DNA of 64,000 nt from Rotaria macrura (taxonomy: Eukaryota; Rotifera; Eurotatoria; Philodinida; Philodinidae), in assembly GCA_900239685.1 (NCBI GenBank), contig OENT01000355.1, positions 62,001-126,000 of the forward strand, read 5' to 3'. Both the position numbers and the translations under genes were made by a program. How positions within the stretch are numbered: the first letter of the stretch is position 1; every line of letters starts with the position of its first letter. Of this stretch, positions 1 to 11,986 are shown one piece after another. The notes below the pieces were generated by a model that saw only the letters and a program-made list of their open reading frames with translations, had not been told where the DNA came from and searched no databases.

Positions 1-1867
1 ATCCTTCTTATTCCTGCAAGTCCGCCAGGCCATTTTAGTACGGCAACTCAGAAATTCGACGATATATCAATATACAAATGGAAGTCCTGTATACCTGGTA
101 CTCATCAAACCCGTAGAAGTCTAGGACCTTGCACAATTTGTCCGTCCGGTTCAAAAAATAATGGTAGTACAGGAGAAATGTGTGTTCCCTGTGTAACAAG
201 CAATTCATCAACGTGTTTAGGTGCTGCCATCAATGAAATTGATATGATAAATATGTCAAGTTACGATCAAGCGAATCCTTATCCAGAATCACCACACACA
301 ACAGAATTCGATGATATACTTCTTCAAAATATTTTCCAGCTTTCTGTTACGAATCTACAATGTCTTTTGATTTCTCCCATATTCTGGACAAGTATTGGAA
401 TCGGCTGTTCACTAATTCTATTCATCATGATCAAGATTCTTTCATGTCGTTCGAAATCTCGAAAACGAAAACGTTCTCTAGAAAGATTCATCTCTCATTG
501 TGATGTGATTAGTGAAGGTAAACACTGGTTGGGTGGACTAATATCTTTATCATTAATCGTTCTTATTATATTTGCTTGTAAGTTCAGCATATCATTTTCG
601 TACTTATATCCAATTGATGAAGCAACAGTGGACAAACGACTAAGTGTATCATGTGATGAAACATTGTTCAATGCTAAACTCAGCAGTTCTTTACATTTGT
701 TATCGACGCTCAAACAAGACGAGGAAAAGTCGATCTTCGCCTTACTCAATCAACAGAATATAACATTGACCGGTCACTTTATTGGTACAGGTTATACATG
801 TAAAGATGTAGTGATACAACAGAATCGAGATCGTGGCCTTAGTACTCCATCGACGAATTTCAACTGTTCGAATGATAGTCATATAGTGACCATATCTAAA
901 CTATTACCAGAACATACTATTACGATTCAAGTGACTTTGAATGGGCCACATTTCATTGGTGCACTTCGATTATGTTTTTCAGCATCTTCAATTACGAATG
1001 CCAATACCAATTCCAAGATTCAAGAAATGGATACTTGCAAACTCTTGTTCGTTCCAAATCAAGTTCTAACAAAGAATCCGACTGTGAAAGTAAAAATGAC
1101 CAAAGTAATCAATCAAACAGCTCCCTTGACAGTTCATAATCGTACGATGTACACAGGCCTTTGGCTACCTGCTCTCATGACTGATGCTCTCACAGATGAA
1201 CTACTCTTCTCCCTAGATGCTGAATATCTTCGTTATGTACATAAACAAACTACTTTGGTTATAATCATAAGTGAATCGGAATTTTATATGAAAAATGTAC
1301 AAGAACCTATAGCCCGACAATATGAAATTATGTTTAACACAATTCTATTTGCAAGTAAGACTTCGATAGTAGTGATGGATTACAATGATTGAGTCAAAGA
1401 TAGGTTCTAATATCTTGTCTGCATGTACATAACAAAGGAACCCAATAGATATAAATTGACACGAGTTATTGTAGTATTACACTACAAACTATAGGATTTT
1501 TTCGATGGGTCAAAATTACACATTGGATTTATTATGAAGAAATTCTAACGTTATTAGTAAAACAATGTTTTTGTACATCTATATTTTAGTGTTGTGCTTG
1601 GACTTATTTGAACTTTCGTTTTTGCTCTTGAAATTAACTATTATTCCTCTCGTTCGCTTTATTCGTAAACTATGCGTCAAAAAAACAAATAATGAAAAAA
1701 TGTCGACGAAAAATCATAAGAAACTTTCAACAGCATCAGATTCAAGTAGCACAGTACGTATTATTTCAATGCAACCATTGACCAAGGCAACTGCACATCG
1801 TCGCGGAAAGAACTACACATCGATTTCCGCTAATAGTACAAATTCTTCTGTACAGTCAAAATATTGA
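1..1867 (+). CDS. Cys-rich multi-pass membrane protein, 5' end cut by the window
   Basis: The reading frame is already open at base 1, so the start lies outside the window. The first ~80 residues are Cys-rich with spaced CxxC pairs (TICPSG, MCVPC), resembling GCC2/GCC3 ephrin-receptor-like modules. Two hydrophobic helices follow at about 361-441 and 529-597, separated by a very basic stretch (RSKSRKRKR), then a ~250-residue region with many N-x-S/T sites. The unspliced frame stops at 1392, but a good donor lies at 1355 (GTAAGA) with acceptors ending at 1494 and 1589. The 1589 acceptor joins in phase to a last exon, 1590-1867, encoding a third helix and a basic, Ser-rich tail. The 1494 acceptor gives a plausible segment but then stops. 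The 3' structure is unresolved. Probably a surface protein; function unknown. Confidence 0.6.
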
Positions 1868-2287
1868 TGTTGATCGTTTTATGTAAAAATCAGTTTTTGT
1901 TATTTTTTAAAGAAAAAAGAAATGAGTGAATAATTATTAACGTTTGTATATGTACCAGTAAAGAAAAAATGAACTCGATTTTCGATTCATTTCTTGCTCT
2001 AACTCAAGAAAATGAATGTTGCTTTATTAAGAGATATTCATAATAGCCCATCGAACAATCTACATGTTCTTCCTGTGATTCTTCACTCACTAGACTTGTC
2101 TTCTCTTCAGCAGTTGAAGAATTCTTACCAAGCAGAATTCAGAATTCTGTAAACTTACTAAATTTCTTACGAGGCAACTCACCTATACACTTTAAACTCA
2201 GGTTAGAATTTTACAGAATTCTGTAGAATTCTATTCTATCGACAAACAGTGATCTAGTATACGAATTGAAAGATTTCTTTCTGCTAG
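1868..2287. other. Non-coding stretch rich in GAATTC palindromes
   Basis: No coding signal seen. From about 2100 the sequence is dense in CAGAATTCTG-like palindromes, which lead into the tandem array that follows and may be decayed units of it. Confidence 0.5.
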
Positions 2288-2780
2288 GTGAACAGAATTC
2301 TGTTTACACATCTCCTAGGAACTTTGAATTCTTCAGCAGAATTCTTTCTCCTTCTTATTCACAGTTGTCGAGTTTACATCTTCAAAGTTTTTCTTCTGCC
2401 GAGTGAACAGCATGCTGTTTACTCTTTTGCTAGTGAATTTGAATTCTTCAGCGAAATTTCTTTCCTTTTCTGAGTGTTAGTTGTGTAATTTGCATATTGA
2501 AAGTTTGTATTTTGCTAAGTGTACAGAGTTTTGTTTTCACTGCTGCTTGTGGCTTTGAATTCTTCAGCTGAATTCTTTCTCCTTCGTATTCACAGTTGTC
2601 GAGTTTAAATCTTCAAAGTTTTTCTTCTGCCTAGTGAACAGCATGCTGTTTACTCTTTTGCTAGTGACTTTGAATTCTTCAGCAGAATTTCTTTCTTTTG
2701 TGAGCGATAGTTGTCTGATTGACGTATTGGAAGTTTGTCGTCTTCTAAGTGAACAGACTTCTGTTTTCTCTTCTAGAAAG
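2288..2780. repeat. About 115-bp tandem repeat with two-unit higher-order pattern
   Basis: The phrase GTGAACAG followed by a short palindrome recurs at 2288, 2403, 2519, 2634 and 2749, spacings of 115-116 bp. Each unit carries a palindrome at this place (CAGAATTCTG or CAGCATGCTG, degenerate in others) and a second anchor, TTTGAATTCTTCAGC. The unit at 2403 resembles the unit at 2634 much more than its neighbours, so the array looks like copies of a ~231-bp dimer. This is a small satellite-type array. A 61-residue ORF inside it is a by-product. Confidence 0.8.
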
Positions 2781-3146
2781 TAAAGGGGGGGGGACAGTTT
2801 CCATGTAACGCATGAGTATTTTTTATGGACGAGTATACAGAATTCTGAATTGTGCAGGCCCTCCTTCTCTTCTAATTGAACGAGCAGTCTATGATAGGAG
2901 AGACAAGGTAGAGAAGATCATCAACATGTTTCTGCAAAAAAATTCTTATACCAAATAAATAGCCATAGGATTGATGAAACAACAACACACTTGGAAATAT
3001 ACGATCAAGGACGAATTTCGATTTCTATGATTTACACGAATATCTACAGATGTTTCTTTACAACTTCGATTGTTCATTGAGTTGTCTTCTTAGTAAACCA
3101 ATAGCACGACTTCTTTAATTGTGACGACAGCATACAACATCGAAAC

Positions 3147-3331
3147 GTTACCCAGATCGAAAAATACGGCGTCGTAGACAGTCGATATACATGACCCTAG
3201 AATTACGACCGTGTTTCGTCGTATACGGCATTAATACTAGTAGTACACTATCGTAAACGACAAGAATACGACGAAATACGGTGGTAATTCTAGGGTCATG
3301 TATACGACCGTGTTTTTTCGACCCGGGTTAC
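3147..3331. mobile_element. Foldback/MITE-like element, 185 bp
   Basis: The inner arms 3186-3224 and 3266-3304 are inverted copies matching at about 36 of 39 positions (TATACATGACCCTAGAATTA start). Outer arms from 3147 (GTTACCCAGATCGAAAAA) and ending at 3331 also pair, with a small insertion in the left arm. It has no coding capacity. No clear target-site duplication was found. A TACGG-rich foldback at 27213 may be related. Confidence 0.65.
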
Positions 3332-3898
3332 TTTCAGTTAGTTGAAAAAAATACAGAAGGTTCACGCCATTGAGGGGTTTCATAAAACATAAGTCAATAG
3401 AAAGATGATGAGACTGACTTCCCATTGATATAGATCGAGAAGTAAGGTTTTTATGGGTAGAGTCAAAACTCGGTTATTACGATTGACGATGAACAATTCA
3501 AACCTGTGCAACAGTCGATATTTATATCAAATAGCTAGAGCAAGAACCAGGGTTTTGAATGAATGAATGAACAGCGGCTTGTCTATAAGGATGGCTTAAA
3601 ATTAACCAATCGAATAAGACCAATGACTCATCGCATTTTTAGTTACTTCTTGTTTAACAAAAAAGAAGAGAAAATTTTCATCGTCCGGTGACTGGCATTT
3701 GTATCCTTAAAAATCATTCAGTTTAGTGTACGAACTAGATGAACCTAGATCTACAGTATTCTCATGCAAAATATCTAAGGATTACATGAAGGCTTGAGTT
3801 GTTTCTTTTTTTAATGTATTCGAAGATTAGTAGTCAATAAAAATCGATTAAGATAATGTGAAAAGAAAAAGCTTTATCATATCTATTTGCTTTGTACG
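3332..3898. other. Intergenic, upstream region of HDAC11
   Basis: No convincing coding sequence or RNA gene seen. The region must hold the HDAC11 promoter, but no distinct element stands out. Confidence 0.4.
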
Positions 3899-5224
3899 AT
3901 GGCTTTTTCTGCAAACAATGACTTATCAAAAATTACACGGTAAAGATTGCTGTCATAAAATAAAAAGATACGAGTTATACTTGTCTTTTGTTGCATTGAT
4001 CTCAAAATAGGAATCATTTGTACAAAGATATCAATCCTAATCAATGGCCGATAATTTACTGTTCGAATTACAATATTGGATTTCTCTACATGGAAAAACT
4101 TCATCCATTCGATTCATCGAAATGGGGATCGATCATTCATTTTCTTCGAGGTATAACTAACATAGATAAATATTCAACAAAGTTCTTGTCATTTTTTAAG
4201 AAGCCAATATGATTACACATGATAACATAGTAACACCGAATGAGGCAACCACTGATGATCTTCTATTAGTACATAAAAAACGTTATTTATCAAGTTTGAA
4301 GTGGAGTTTTGTCGTGGCACGCGTTCTTGAAGTACCACCAATTGGTCTACTACCTAATTTTTTTATTCAATGGCGTGTTCTAAAACCATTACGATATCAA
4401 ACTGGTGGATCAATACTTGTATATATTTTACTGTACATGAAATTCAATATCGAAGCGTTTTATTTTATTTTTTATTAGGCAGGAAAATTAGCGTTAGAAC
4501 GTGGTTGGTCAATAAATATAGGTGGTGGTTTTCATCATTGTTCATCGGATCGTGGTAGTGGCTTTTGTGCTTATGCAGATATAACATTACTTATTAAGAA
4601 TCTCTTTAAATACTATCATGATCGAATTAAAAAAGTTTTCATTCTAGACTTAGATGCACATCAAGTAAAATTTAAATTTAAAATTTAAGAAAAAAAACTT
4701 ATTTCAAATTTTATCCAAGGGTAATGGACATGAACGTGATTTTATTAATGATGAAAGAATATTTATAATGGATATGTATAATCGTCATATTTATCCTCGT
4801 GATAATCAAGCTAAAAATGCTATTAAATGTAAAATTGAATTAGAAAATTTTACAAATGATAAAACGTATCTTCGTTTATTACATATTAATCTTGAAAAGT
4901 CATTAGATCGATTTCAACCTGATATTCTCGTGTATAATGCTGGAACAGATATACTTGAAGATGATCGATTAGGAAATCTTGACATAACGCCTCAAGTAAA
5001 TTTGATTCTCTATTCTGATTATAAATCAAGAAAAATAAAATGCAATCTCATACATATACATTTAGGGTGTTATTATTCGAGATGAAATTGTTTTTTCAAA
5101 ATGTATCAGAGATAGACATATTCCAATTGTTATGTGTACATCCGGTGGATATCAACGAACAAATGCAAGAATTATTGCAGATTCGATTTTAAATTTATTT
5201 ACAAAAAAATTAATCTCGATTTAA
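3899..5224 (+). CDS. HDAC11: Histone deacetylase 11 (class IV lysine deacylase)
   Basis: Six exons: 3899-3939, 4011-4150, 4201-4418, 4479-4664, 4720-4995 and 5066-5224. All joins are GT-AG and in phase, giving 339 residues against 347 in the human protein. The family's landmarks are in order: WPIIY and YNIGF near the start, EKLHPFDSSKWG, LLLVHKKRY, SLKWSF, PNFFIQ, QTGG, then the catalytic block GGGFHHCSSDRG (tandem His), DLDAHQGNGHERD (zinc-binding Asp and His), YNAGTDILEGD-type YNAGTDILEDD, and the active-site Tyr in SGGYQR. The family is zinc-dependent and acts mainly as a lysine defatty-acylase. Introns are only 50-71 bp. The start is the ATG at 3899, since the open frame at 4018 begins mid-alignment and is preceded by an acceptor. 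No damage seen. Confidence 0.95.
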
Positions 5225-5310
5225 TTGAACTTACTTTCTGTTTTTTATTTATTTATCTTTTGAGTATTAAATGAGCATAATGGTGATTTTCATTTTTATT
5301 CGTTTTGTAG

Positions 5311-5898
5311 ATGACTTCTACAGTATCTGTTAAAGGTTATGAACAATTGAAAAGTACATTGAAAAATTATGGAAATGATAAAAGAATTTTCATATTGTTT
5401 TCTGGAGAGAAAGATGATCATGGACATAGTTGGTATGTGAAATAAATTCAAAAAGAAAGACAAACTAAAATTATGACTTTTTATATCTTAGGTGTCCTGA
5501 TTGTGTCTTAGCAGAGAAACCCGTTGAAGAAGCAGTGAAATCATCGTTACCATCTAATGGAGTATTTATCGAATGTTCCGTTGGAGATCGTACAAGGTAT
5601 ATTCAAAATGAGTTGTCTATTCGAATAATATTTCTAACGAAAAGTGAATAAAAAAATTCGTTTTTTTTTTTAAATTCTATTTTTCCAGTTGGAAAGATCA
5701 AAATAATTCATTTCGAAAAGATTCTCAACTTCGATTAACAAATATTCCAACTTTTCTCGAATGGGGAACTGTAAGTAATGATCAACAATGTTGAAATCAC
5801 GCATATTTATTTGATGACTTCACATTTAGGCTAAACGTCTTACTGAAAGTCAATTACTCGATACCGAAATGATTAAAATACTTTTCGAAGAAGATTAA
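5311..5898 (+). CDS. TXNDC17: Thioredoxin domain-containing protein 17 (TRP14)
   Basis: Four exons: 5311-5432, 5492-5596, 5689-5770 and 5830-5898, giving 125 residues (human 123). The redox motif is WCPDC, formed across the first splice, as expected for the TRP14 group rather than the WCGPC of classical thioredoxin. Other family features are FSGEKDDHGHSW just before it, VGDRTSWKDQNN, and NIPTFLEWG with the cis-proline. The cytosolic family protein reduces small disulfide substrates with thioredoxin reductase and modulates TNF/NF-kB signalling in vertebrates. The ATG directly follows an acceptor-like TTTTGTAG, so a 5' UTR intron or spliced-leader addition site is likely. The start lies 86 bp after the HDAC11 stop, on the same strand. 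AATAAA lies at about 6015. Confidence 0.94.
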
Positions 5899-7209
5899 AA
5901 ATAAAATCTTTACCATTATCAATCACTTCCACCATCCTACATCTTTAATTGTCCTTTTTTTTCTTCTCAAATTTTGATTTCTTTTCATTTTAATGATAAT
6001 GATGCTATTGATAGAATAAAGAAAGAAATATATATATATATATACATAATGCTATTAGTAATTATGTTCAAAGAAAAATTTTTTATATAGACTACGACAG
6101 TGGTCGAAAAGTAATACAAATCTCAACCATTACATTCATACTAATCATACAATAAGATCTGTGGCTAGTGTTTCATTTATGCATATGTATATATGACATA
6201 TTCAAAAGCATTCAAAAGCCTTTATCTATAAATAAAACTCTTTGGGTGTTTATGCTCAATGACATATATAATGGGATATAACATCGGTCTGCATTTTTCT
6301 CTTTTCATCACTTTGGCATCGAATATAATATGTATTTCTAATACAATCATCATTGAAAGACGGCATCACTTACACTATTCAAACTGATGCTATTTTACAT
6401 TCGATATAGAACTAAAAAAAGAATTAATGATGGAGCACATTTAATGAAAAAACTAGGCTCGAAAGATTCTCAACATTAATTCATAGTGACTGAAATATGT
6501 CAAATTTTGTTAGATATACCTGCCTATTTTTTCACTTCTGCACAGTATTTATATGAGCTGACGAAATCTTACAAAAGATTATTTTTACTACTTCGAATAA
6601 ATTAATTTAAACCTTCGTCGCTGACTGTTTTCATGTATAATAAAATATTTCACTACGTTAATTCAATATATAAAGTCAATAGAGCACGAGTCGATCGATC
6701 TGTGATAAGAACGCACAATTCTAAAAGAGTAGAATGTGATCGAACATCCAATACATTCGAGTTTTTTTTTTCTGTTGTAAGTATTTTGTGTTTAATTTAA
6801 AACATATCAATATTCGGATAGATGCGTATGTATGCGCAACGTAAACTAGCTTTTCTTGGTGAATTCAATATTCTTCGGTGAGATTCTTGTTCTAACTGAT
6901 CAGAACTTAGTTCGAGTTTATAGGATGTTTACTAATGTGATCGTCAGTACCTACTTGGCTGTGATGACAATTAAAATTCTGTGGTAATTTCAATTTTTGT
7001 AGATGTCACTAGTGACAGAATTTTTATATAATTGAAAATCACAGCCGAAATAGTTACATGGCGTCTATTAGCCAATGGATCTCGTTCGTTATGATAATAA
7101 TAACATAAAAAATTAAAGAAAAAACGCATATGATCAGATCATACTTTTATTCTATCGTTGTCATCATTTGTTGACTTAGTTGTTGTTTTCATTTTCTATT
7201 TAAAAAAAA
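5899..7209. other. Intergenic, TXNDC17 to RUFY
   Basis: AT-rich with a short AT-dinucleotide run at about 6028-6045. No coding or RNA gene is recognisable. It holds the TXNDC17 3' UTR and the RUFY promoter. Confidence 0.4.
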
Positions 7210-10200
7210 ATGCCGTTTTCATTAACTAGTGAGGCACGTTCGTTAAGTAATCTATTCCATTCCAATGAACCAAGTAAGATTTGAAAAAAAAAAGAAAGGA
7301 AAAATTTGATTAACTCGTTTTATTTTCGTTTCTTCTTAAACAATTTTCTTATCATAAAATTTAGATTCCGATAATTTAATAATTGAGAGACAAAATTTAC
7401 TATGTGTATTTAAATTAGTTGTAAAAGATTTATTAAATTCAAGTTTAAAACATGAACGTCTTATGGAAAAAGAATATTTTCCATTGAAACATTTTTTCGT
7501 TGTTTTCGAACATATACTTTTACATGGTTATAATGGTAAAAAATCCTTTTCAATATCAACATCATCCAATCGTAAAGATCTTTGGCCAATCATTGATCTT
7601 ATATCACGTAAAACAACAGATGTACATGCATCAGAAATATGGACATCATCGAAAGAAATGACAAATATTCGAACATCATTTGGTCGTGTACGAGCATGGT
7701 TACGTCTTGCACTCATGCAAAAACGTTTAGCTGATTATTTCAAAATTCTTGTTGAATATAAACATGAATTAAATGATCTATATGATAATGAAGCATTATT
7801 ATTATCTGATCAAAGTATTATCATACCTGGTTTACTTGTTGGTCTTAATGCGTTAGATTTTAATTTATGTCTAAGAGAAATGACACTTGATTATCCTATG
7901 GAATCAATCATACACTATAGTTTATATCTATGTGAACGACGTATATCATTAGTTTCATCGAAAAATCTACATGCACCAGGCGCAATAAAAGATTCTGTTG
8001 ATGAGTTGGATGATTCTTCAACAACAGTATCATTGACGACAACAAGTGTAGAAAATGATGAGACAAATACAAATAGTACAGAAACAATCAATGAAAATAG
8101 TCCAGATAGTTCATACGATCAACGTCTTTCGAGTATACTCGATCAAAAGAGTTACATTGAAGAACTTAATCGAAATCTACAGTAAGTAGTTATGAAAGAT
8201 GTCAAAAACAATAGTTTTCTTTTGTATCATCGAATTTAAATAGAAAAACAGTCGTACAACTACAAAAAAGTATTCAAACATTAGAAAAAACAAATAAAAC
8301 TTTAGTAGAAAATGTTGCACAACAGAAAACTCGTATTGAACAATTAGAAGAAGAATTATCAAAAATAACAAACGAAAAAGAACAAATTCAATCAACACAA
8401 CAACGAAAAATCGATGTAAGACGAATGTGTTTTTTTTTTAGTTTCCCATAAAAATGAGCGTACAAATCTTCGTGAAAAGATATTATTCGTTCGATTGTCT
8501 GTCATATATCATTTAATTTCCTATTTAGACTATAGTTGCTGATTTTGAAGTTGAACGAGAAACTTACCAAAAATCTCGAAATGGATTCGAATTCATGTAC
8601 AATGAATTAAAAAAGAAATATGACGATGAATGTACATCAAAACATGTAAGATTATTTTTCTTCTAGTTGTTTATTTTATTATTGTTATGTTCGTTTAATA
8701 AAAATGAATAGAACATAGAAACAATCTATGCTAGTCAACTATCACAAAATAGTGAATTTATTGAATCAACAAAATTAATGGAAAAAGATATTGAAACAAA
8801 AACAATTTTATACGATCGTTTGAAACAAGAACATAGTCAGCTAGTAGAAAAATTCAAAGTAATATTTTATACATTTTTAATTTAATTATTTTCAATCATC
8901 AATTTTTGTTTCTCTTTTTGTTTGTTGAAGATTGAAAACACTCGAAACGATGAAACAGAACATAACATGCATGCTAAAGAAAAAGAAAATCAAATGTTAC
9001 GACAAACGATCAGTGAACTAGAAACAGGGTACAATTTTTCAACGAATACTTCTATGAGTATAGTTATTCATTTCATGGAGAAAAATCAAATGTGAAGTAA
9101 ATAGATTCGAAGAGAATTTCCTGTTGTCAAATACGATCATTTTTGAAGTAAAATCAATATTGTCTATCGTTTGAATAGATGCAGAAAACATATTCAACGA
9201 AGAGTAGAAATAGAATTCCTTTCACTAGAATTTTAAAATAAATGTGTGATGATCATATGCAGGGAAAACTAACACAAGAAAGAAGAAAGTCGGTCAGATA
9301 TACATAATTTGTTTATCAAACCGGAATTCTACTAGAGACCTTCGTTTTTTTTCCTTACAATCGAATCTTAGGAAATAGAAGAAGAATATTGTTAAAAACA
9401 ACGAGAACATTATGAATGTGCTTTATTCCAATCACATAGTCTAGTTGCTTGCAGATAAAAACGTGTCCAAATGCCTCGGTGAGAATAGAAGTCATTATTA
9501 TTTCTCGTTCCATCCCATTCATTGAACAAAAAAACATGTCGAGCAGTGGGAAAATGCGACCGAGAAACTTCAAAACAAGTTATCATAATTTTAATCATCG
9601 ATTTACTCATTTGATTACTGATTGATATTCTTAGCAGTTGATCGTTGCATGCGGTGAGTATTGTCGTTTCTAAATTAGAACTGTTTTTTTTCTCACTCAA
9701 TGAGTTATAAATATGTCGAACATAATTTGAAGTTCATAAACAACCTATTGAAAAAAATTGTTAGCATAACCCCGTGGAGATTAAAATGTAATTAGAACTC
9801 ATTATATATATATATATATATATATAGATTTATAATGCTAATAGAAAATGCAATATCAAGAATCCTTATTTTTTGTGCATCCTCTTTCTCTGAAGGGCGC
9901 CGTGTTTTTCGTTTTGATTGTCGTTATTCGCTCTGATATATGACGATAATATAATGATGGTTGCTATGTCTGTAATGGGAGGAGCGGAGGCGAGAGCATA
10001 AAAGTTCTCACTCTAAAACATATATGAACCCCGCAAAACGATCAAATAATTTTTCACGATATTGAATATGTACCTATTTCTGATTGCTAGTTAGTCGATA
10101 ATGTATCTATCTAGCGTAGGACATTTGAGTAAATTCAAGTAGTCATAATGATTATTGTATTGCCCACTGATGAGGTAATGTTCGAGATATTTTCTATTTG

Positions 10201-11309
10201 GTAATATGTTACGTCAAGATCTTCTCATTGATCTTTATAAAGAATCGCTGTACAATGCGATCCGATTTCCGGAATGATTATGAACGAAATAAATATGCAT
10301 TTGATTATTTGAGAATTAAATATTCCTACTGTACTAAATTGCTTCCTGAGACAAAGTATTGACATGAAAACAATTCGAAAGATCCATAAGAGATTAAAGC
10401 CTGAAAATTTCCAATTATATATCAGTCTGTCCATAAGTCAGATTAGTGCAGCAACTTTGACGTACATACGTTCTATTTCATATGGCGATGATTTTCATCT
10501 TTTGTTTCTATTTAGTATGGAACAAATCAATAACGAAATACATGGACTTGCTAATACTAATGATAAATTAAATCGTACGATGGCTAAATTGAACGATGAA
10601 AAGTTTGTAAATTTCTGTTTGAACAATAATCCGAAGAAAAACAAAATTCCAAACTATGTAGGACATCATTAGAAACTGATCTACGTGTTGAACAAGAAGT
10701 TCATCAACGCCTTCAACAAGCATTGAAAAATGAAAAAGAGAAAGTTTTAACATTACAATACGATGTTCATGATTTGCATTTAGTTAAACAAGTAACATTT
10801 CATAGAATCAATTGATCATCGTTGCTTTTTGTTTATTTTTTCTTCAAAATTTAAGGAATACGATTCGTATAAAAAAGAAATGAGTATAAAACAAATTGAT
10901 TTAGAAAAGAAATTTCGTGAACGAGAAGAAACAATATCAGAATTAGCTTTAAAATTAGGAACATATATATCACGTGAACATGAATCTCGTGAAAAAGATG
11001 GCTTAAAACCATCAGTGTGGATGAAGGATGAAGATGTTAAAGTATGTTGTCAATGTAAAAAAGATTTTAATCCACTTCGACGAAAACATCATTGTCGAAA
11101 GTAAGTTTTCGACGAAAAAAAAAGACAAACTAATAATCTCTAACAAATTTATATTGAAAATTGATTTCCTTACTTTAAGTTGTGGTCAAATATTTTGTGA
11201 AGCATGTGTTAGTAATAAATTAACCTTATCGGGTTCAACTAAGCCAGTACGTGTTTGTGATTTGTGTTGCAATCATGTACTTGCACAATGTGCAGTAAAT
11301 AATCCATGA
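7210..11309 (+). CDS. RUFY: RUN and FYVE domain-containing protein, endosomal adaptor
   Basis: Ten exons: 7210-7273, 7365-8181, 8244-8415, 8529-8645, 8712-8858, 8931-9028, 10516-10602, 10662-10791, 10856-11100 and 11180-11309. The joins are in phase and give 668 residues. The RUN domain covers about residues 25-210, with RUFY hallmarks RTSFGRVRAWLRLALMQKRL and LLSDQSIIIPGLLVGLNALD. A long charged coiled coil follows. The C-terminal FYVE finger has WMKDED, CCQC, RRKHHCRNCG, FCEAC and VCDLC, i.e. the phosphoinositide-binding WxxD, R+HHC+xCG and RVC signatures and the zinc cysteines. In the family, RUN binds small GTPases and FYVE binds PI3P on early endosomes. Intron 6 is 1487 bp while the rest are 59-113 bp. 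Which RUFY paralogue it matches cannot be decided here. Confidence 0.92.
9029..10515. other. Unusually long RUFY intron
   Basis: GT at 9029 and TTTAG at 10515 join phase-2 exons without loss of the coiled coil. The interior is non-coding as far as I can see, with an AT-dinucleotide run at about 9804-9826. Minus-strand ORFs of 96 and 69 residues have no recognised features. Confidence 0.7.
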
Positions 11310-11986
11310 ATGAGAAATATGTCGCATCATAGCAATGAATACAAAACAAACAAGCAATCATGATTTTTATTTTTATTTATTCACTTTTGATATTGTATTT
11401 TATATAGATATTGTATGTGCCTTTGTTTTCGTAATTTATTTAATGACTGCTCAATTTTACTTCTTAAAAAAGTGATTTTTCTTTCCTATTATGACTCGGT
11501 GGTTTATTTCTTTTCTTTTTGTTTTTTCTTTTTTTTGTTTTTTATTAAAAATAATTTTAGTCAACATTTTGTGATATAAATATTTTTCAGATGTCTTGAA
11601 CTAAAAGAAGAACTTCTACGGTGGCATTTTAGGAATCGATTGGCAACGGATGGCACTTCAACTGATCGATAAGCTTAATGAACTCTGGTGAAAGATTGGA
11701 ATTCAACTAAGTAATTTAAAATCAACATTTGACTTGCTTATCGAATTGTTAACTATAAAATGGTTACAATCATGAGACGTAAACGGCTATTACTAAATGT
11801 ATGAACTTTCGAGGGAGAAATTTTTGAGAATAATTTTCGTTGTTTTTATTTTAAATACATTAAACATACATTTAAGTGTAATGAAAATTTAAATTGGCTC
11901 AATAAATATTTCACTATTGGTTTTGTTTTTTTTTTAGATAACTAATTTTTAGTATTCTATTGAATAAGACAAGAACACAAAAAATA
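11310..11986. other. Intergenic, RUFY to myosin light chain
   Basis: Mostly T-rich. After a good acceptor (TATTTTTCAG, ending about 11590) there is a short stop-free stretch to about 11670 that could be an orphan exon or an upstream non-coding exon of the light-chain gene. I do not recognise it. A T-run with TAG precedes the light-chain start. Confidence 0.35.

Noticed and set aside
9410..9700. 96-residue minus-strand ORF inside a RUFY intron as a nested gene
   Set aside because: No recognised motif, no splice partner and no start context; too short to separate from chance.
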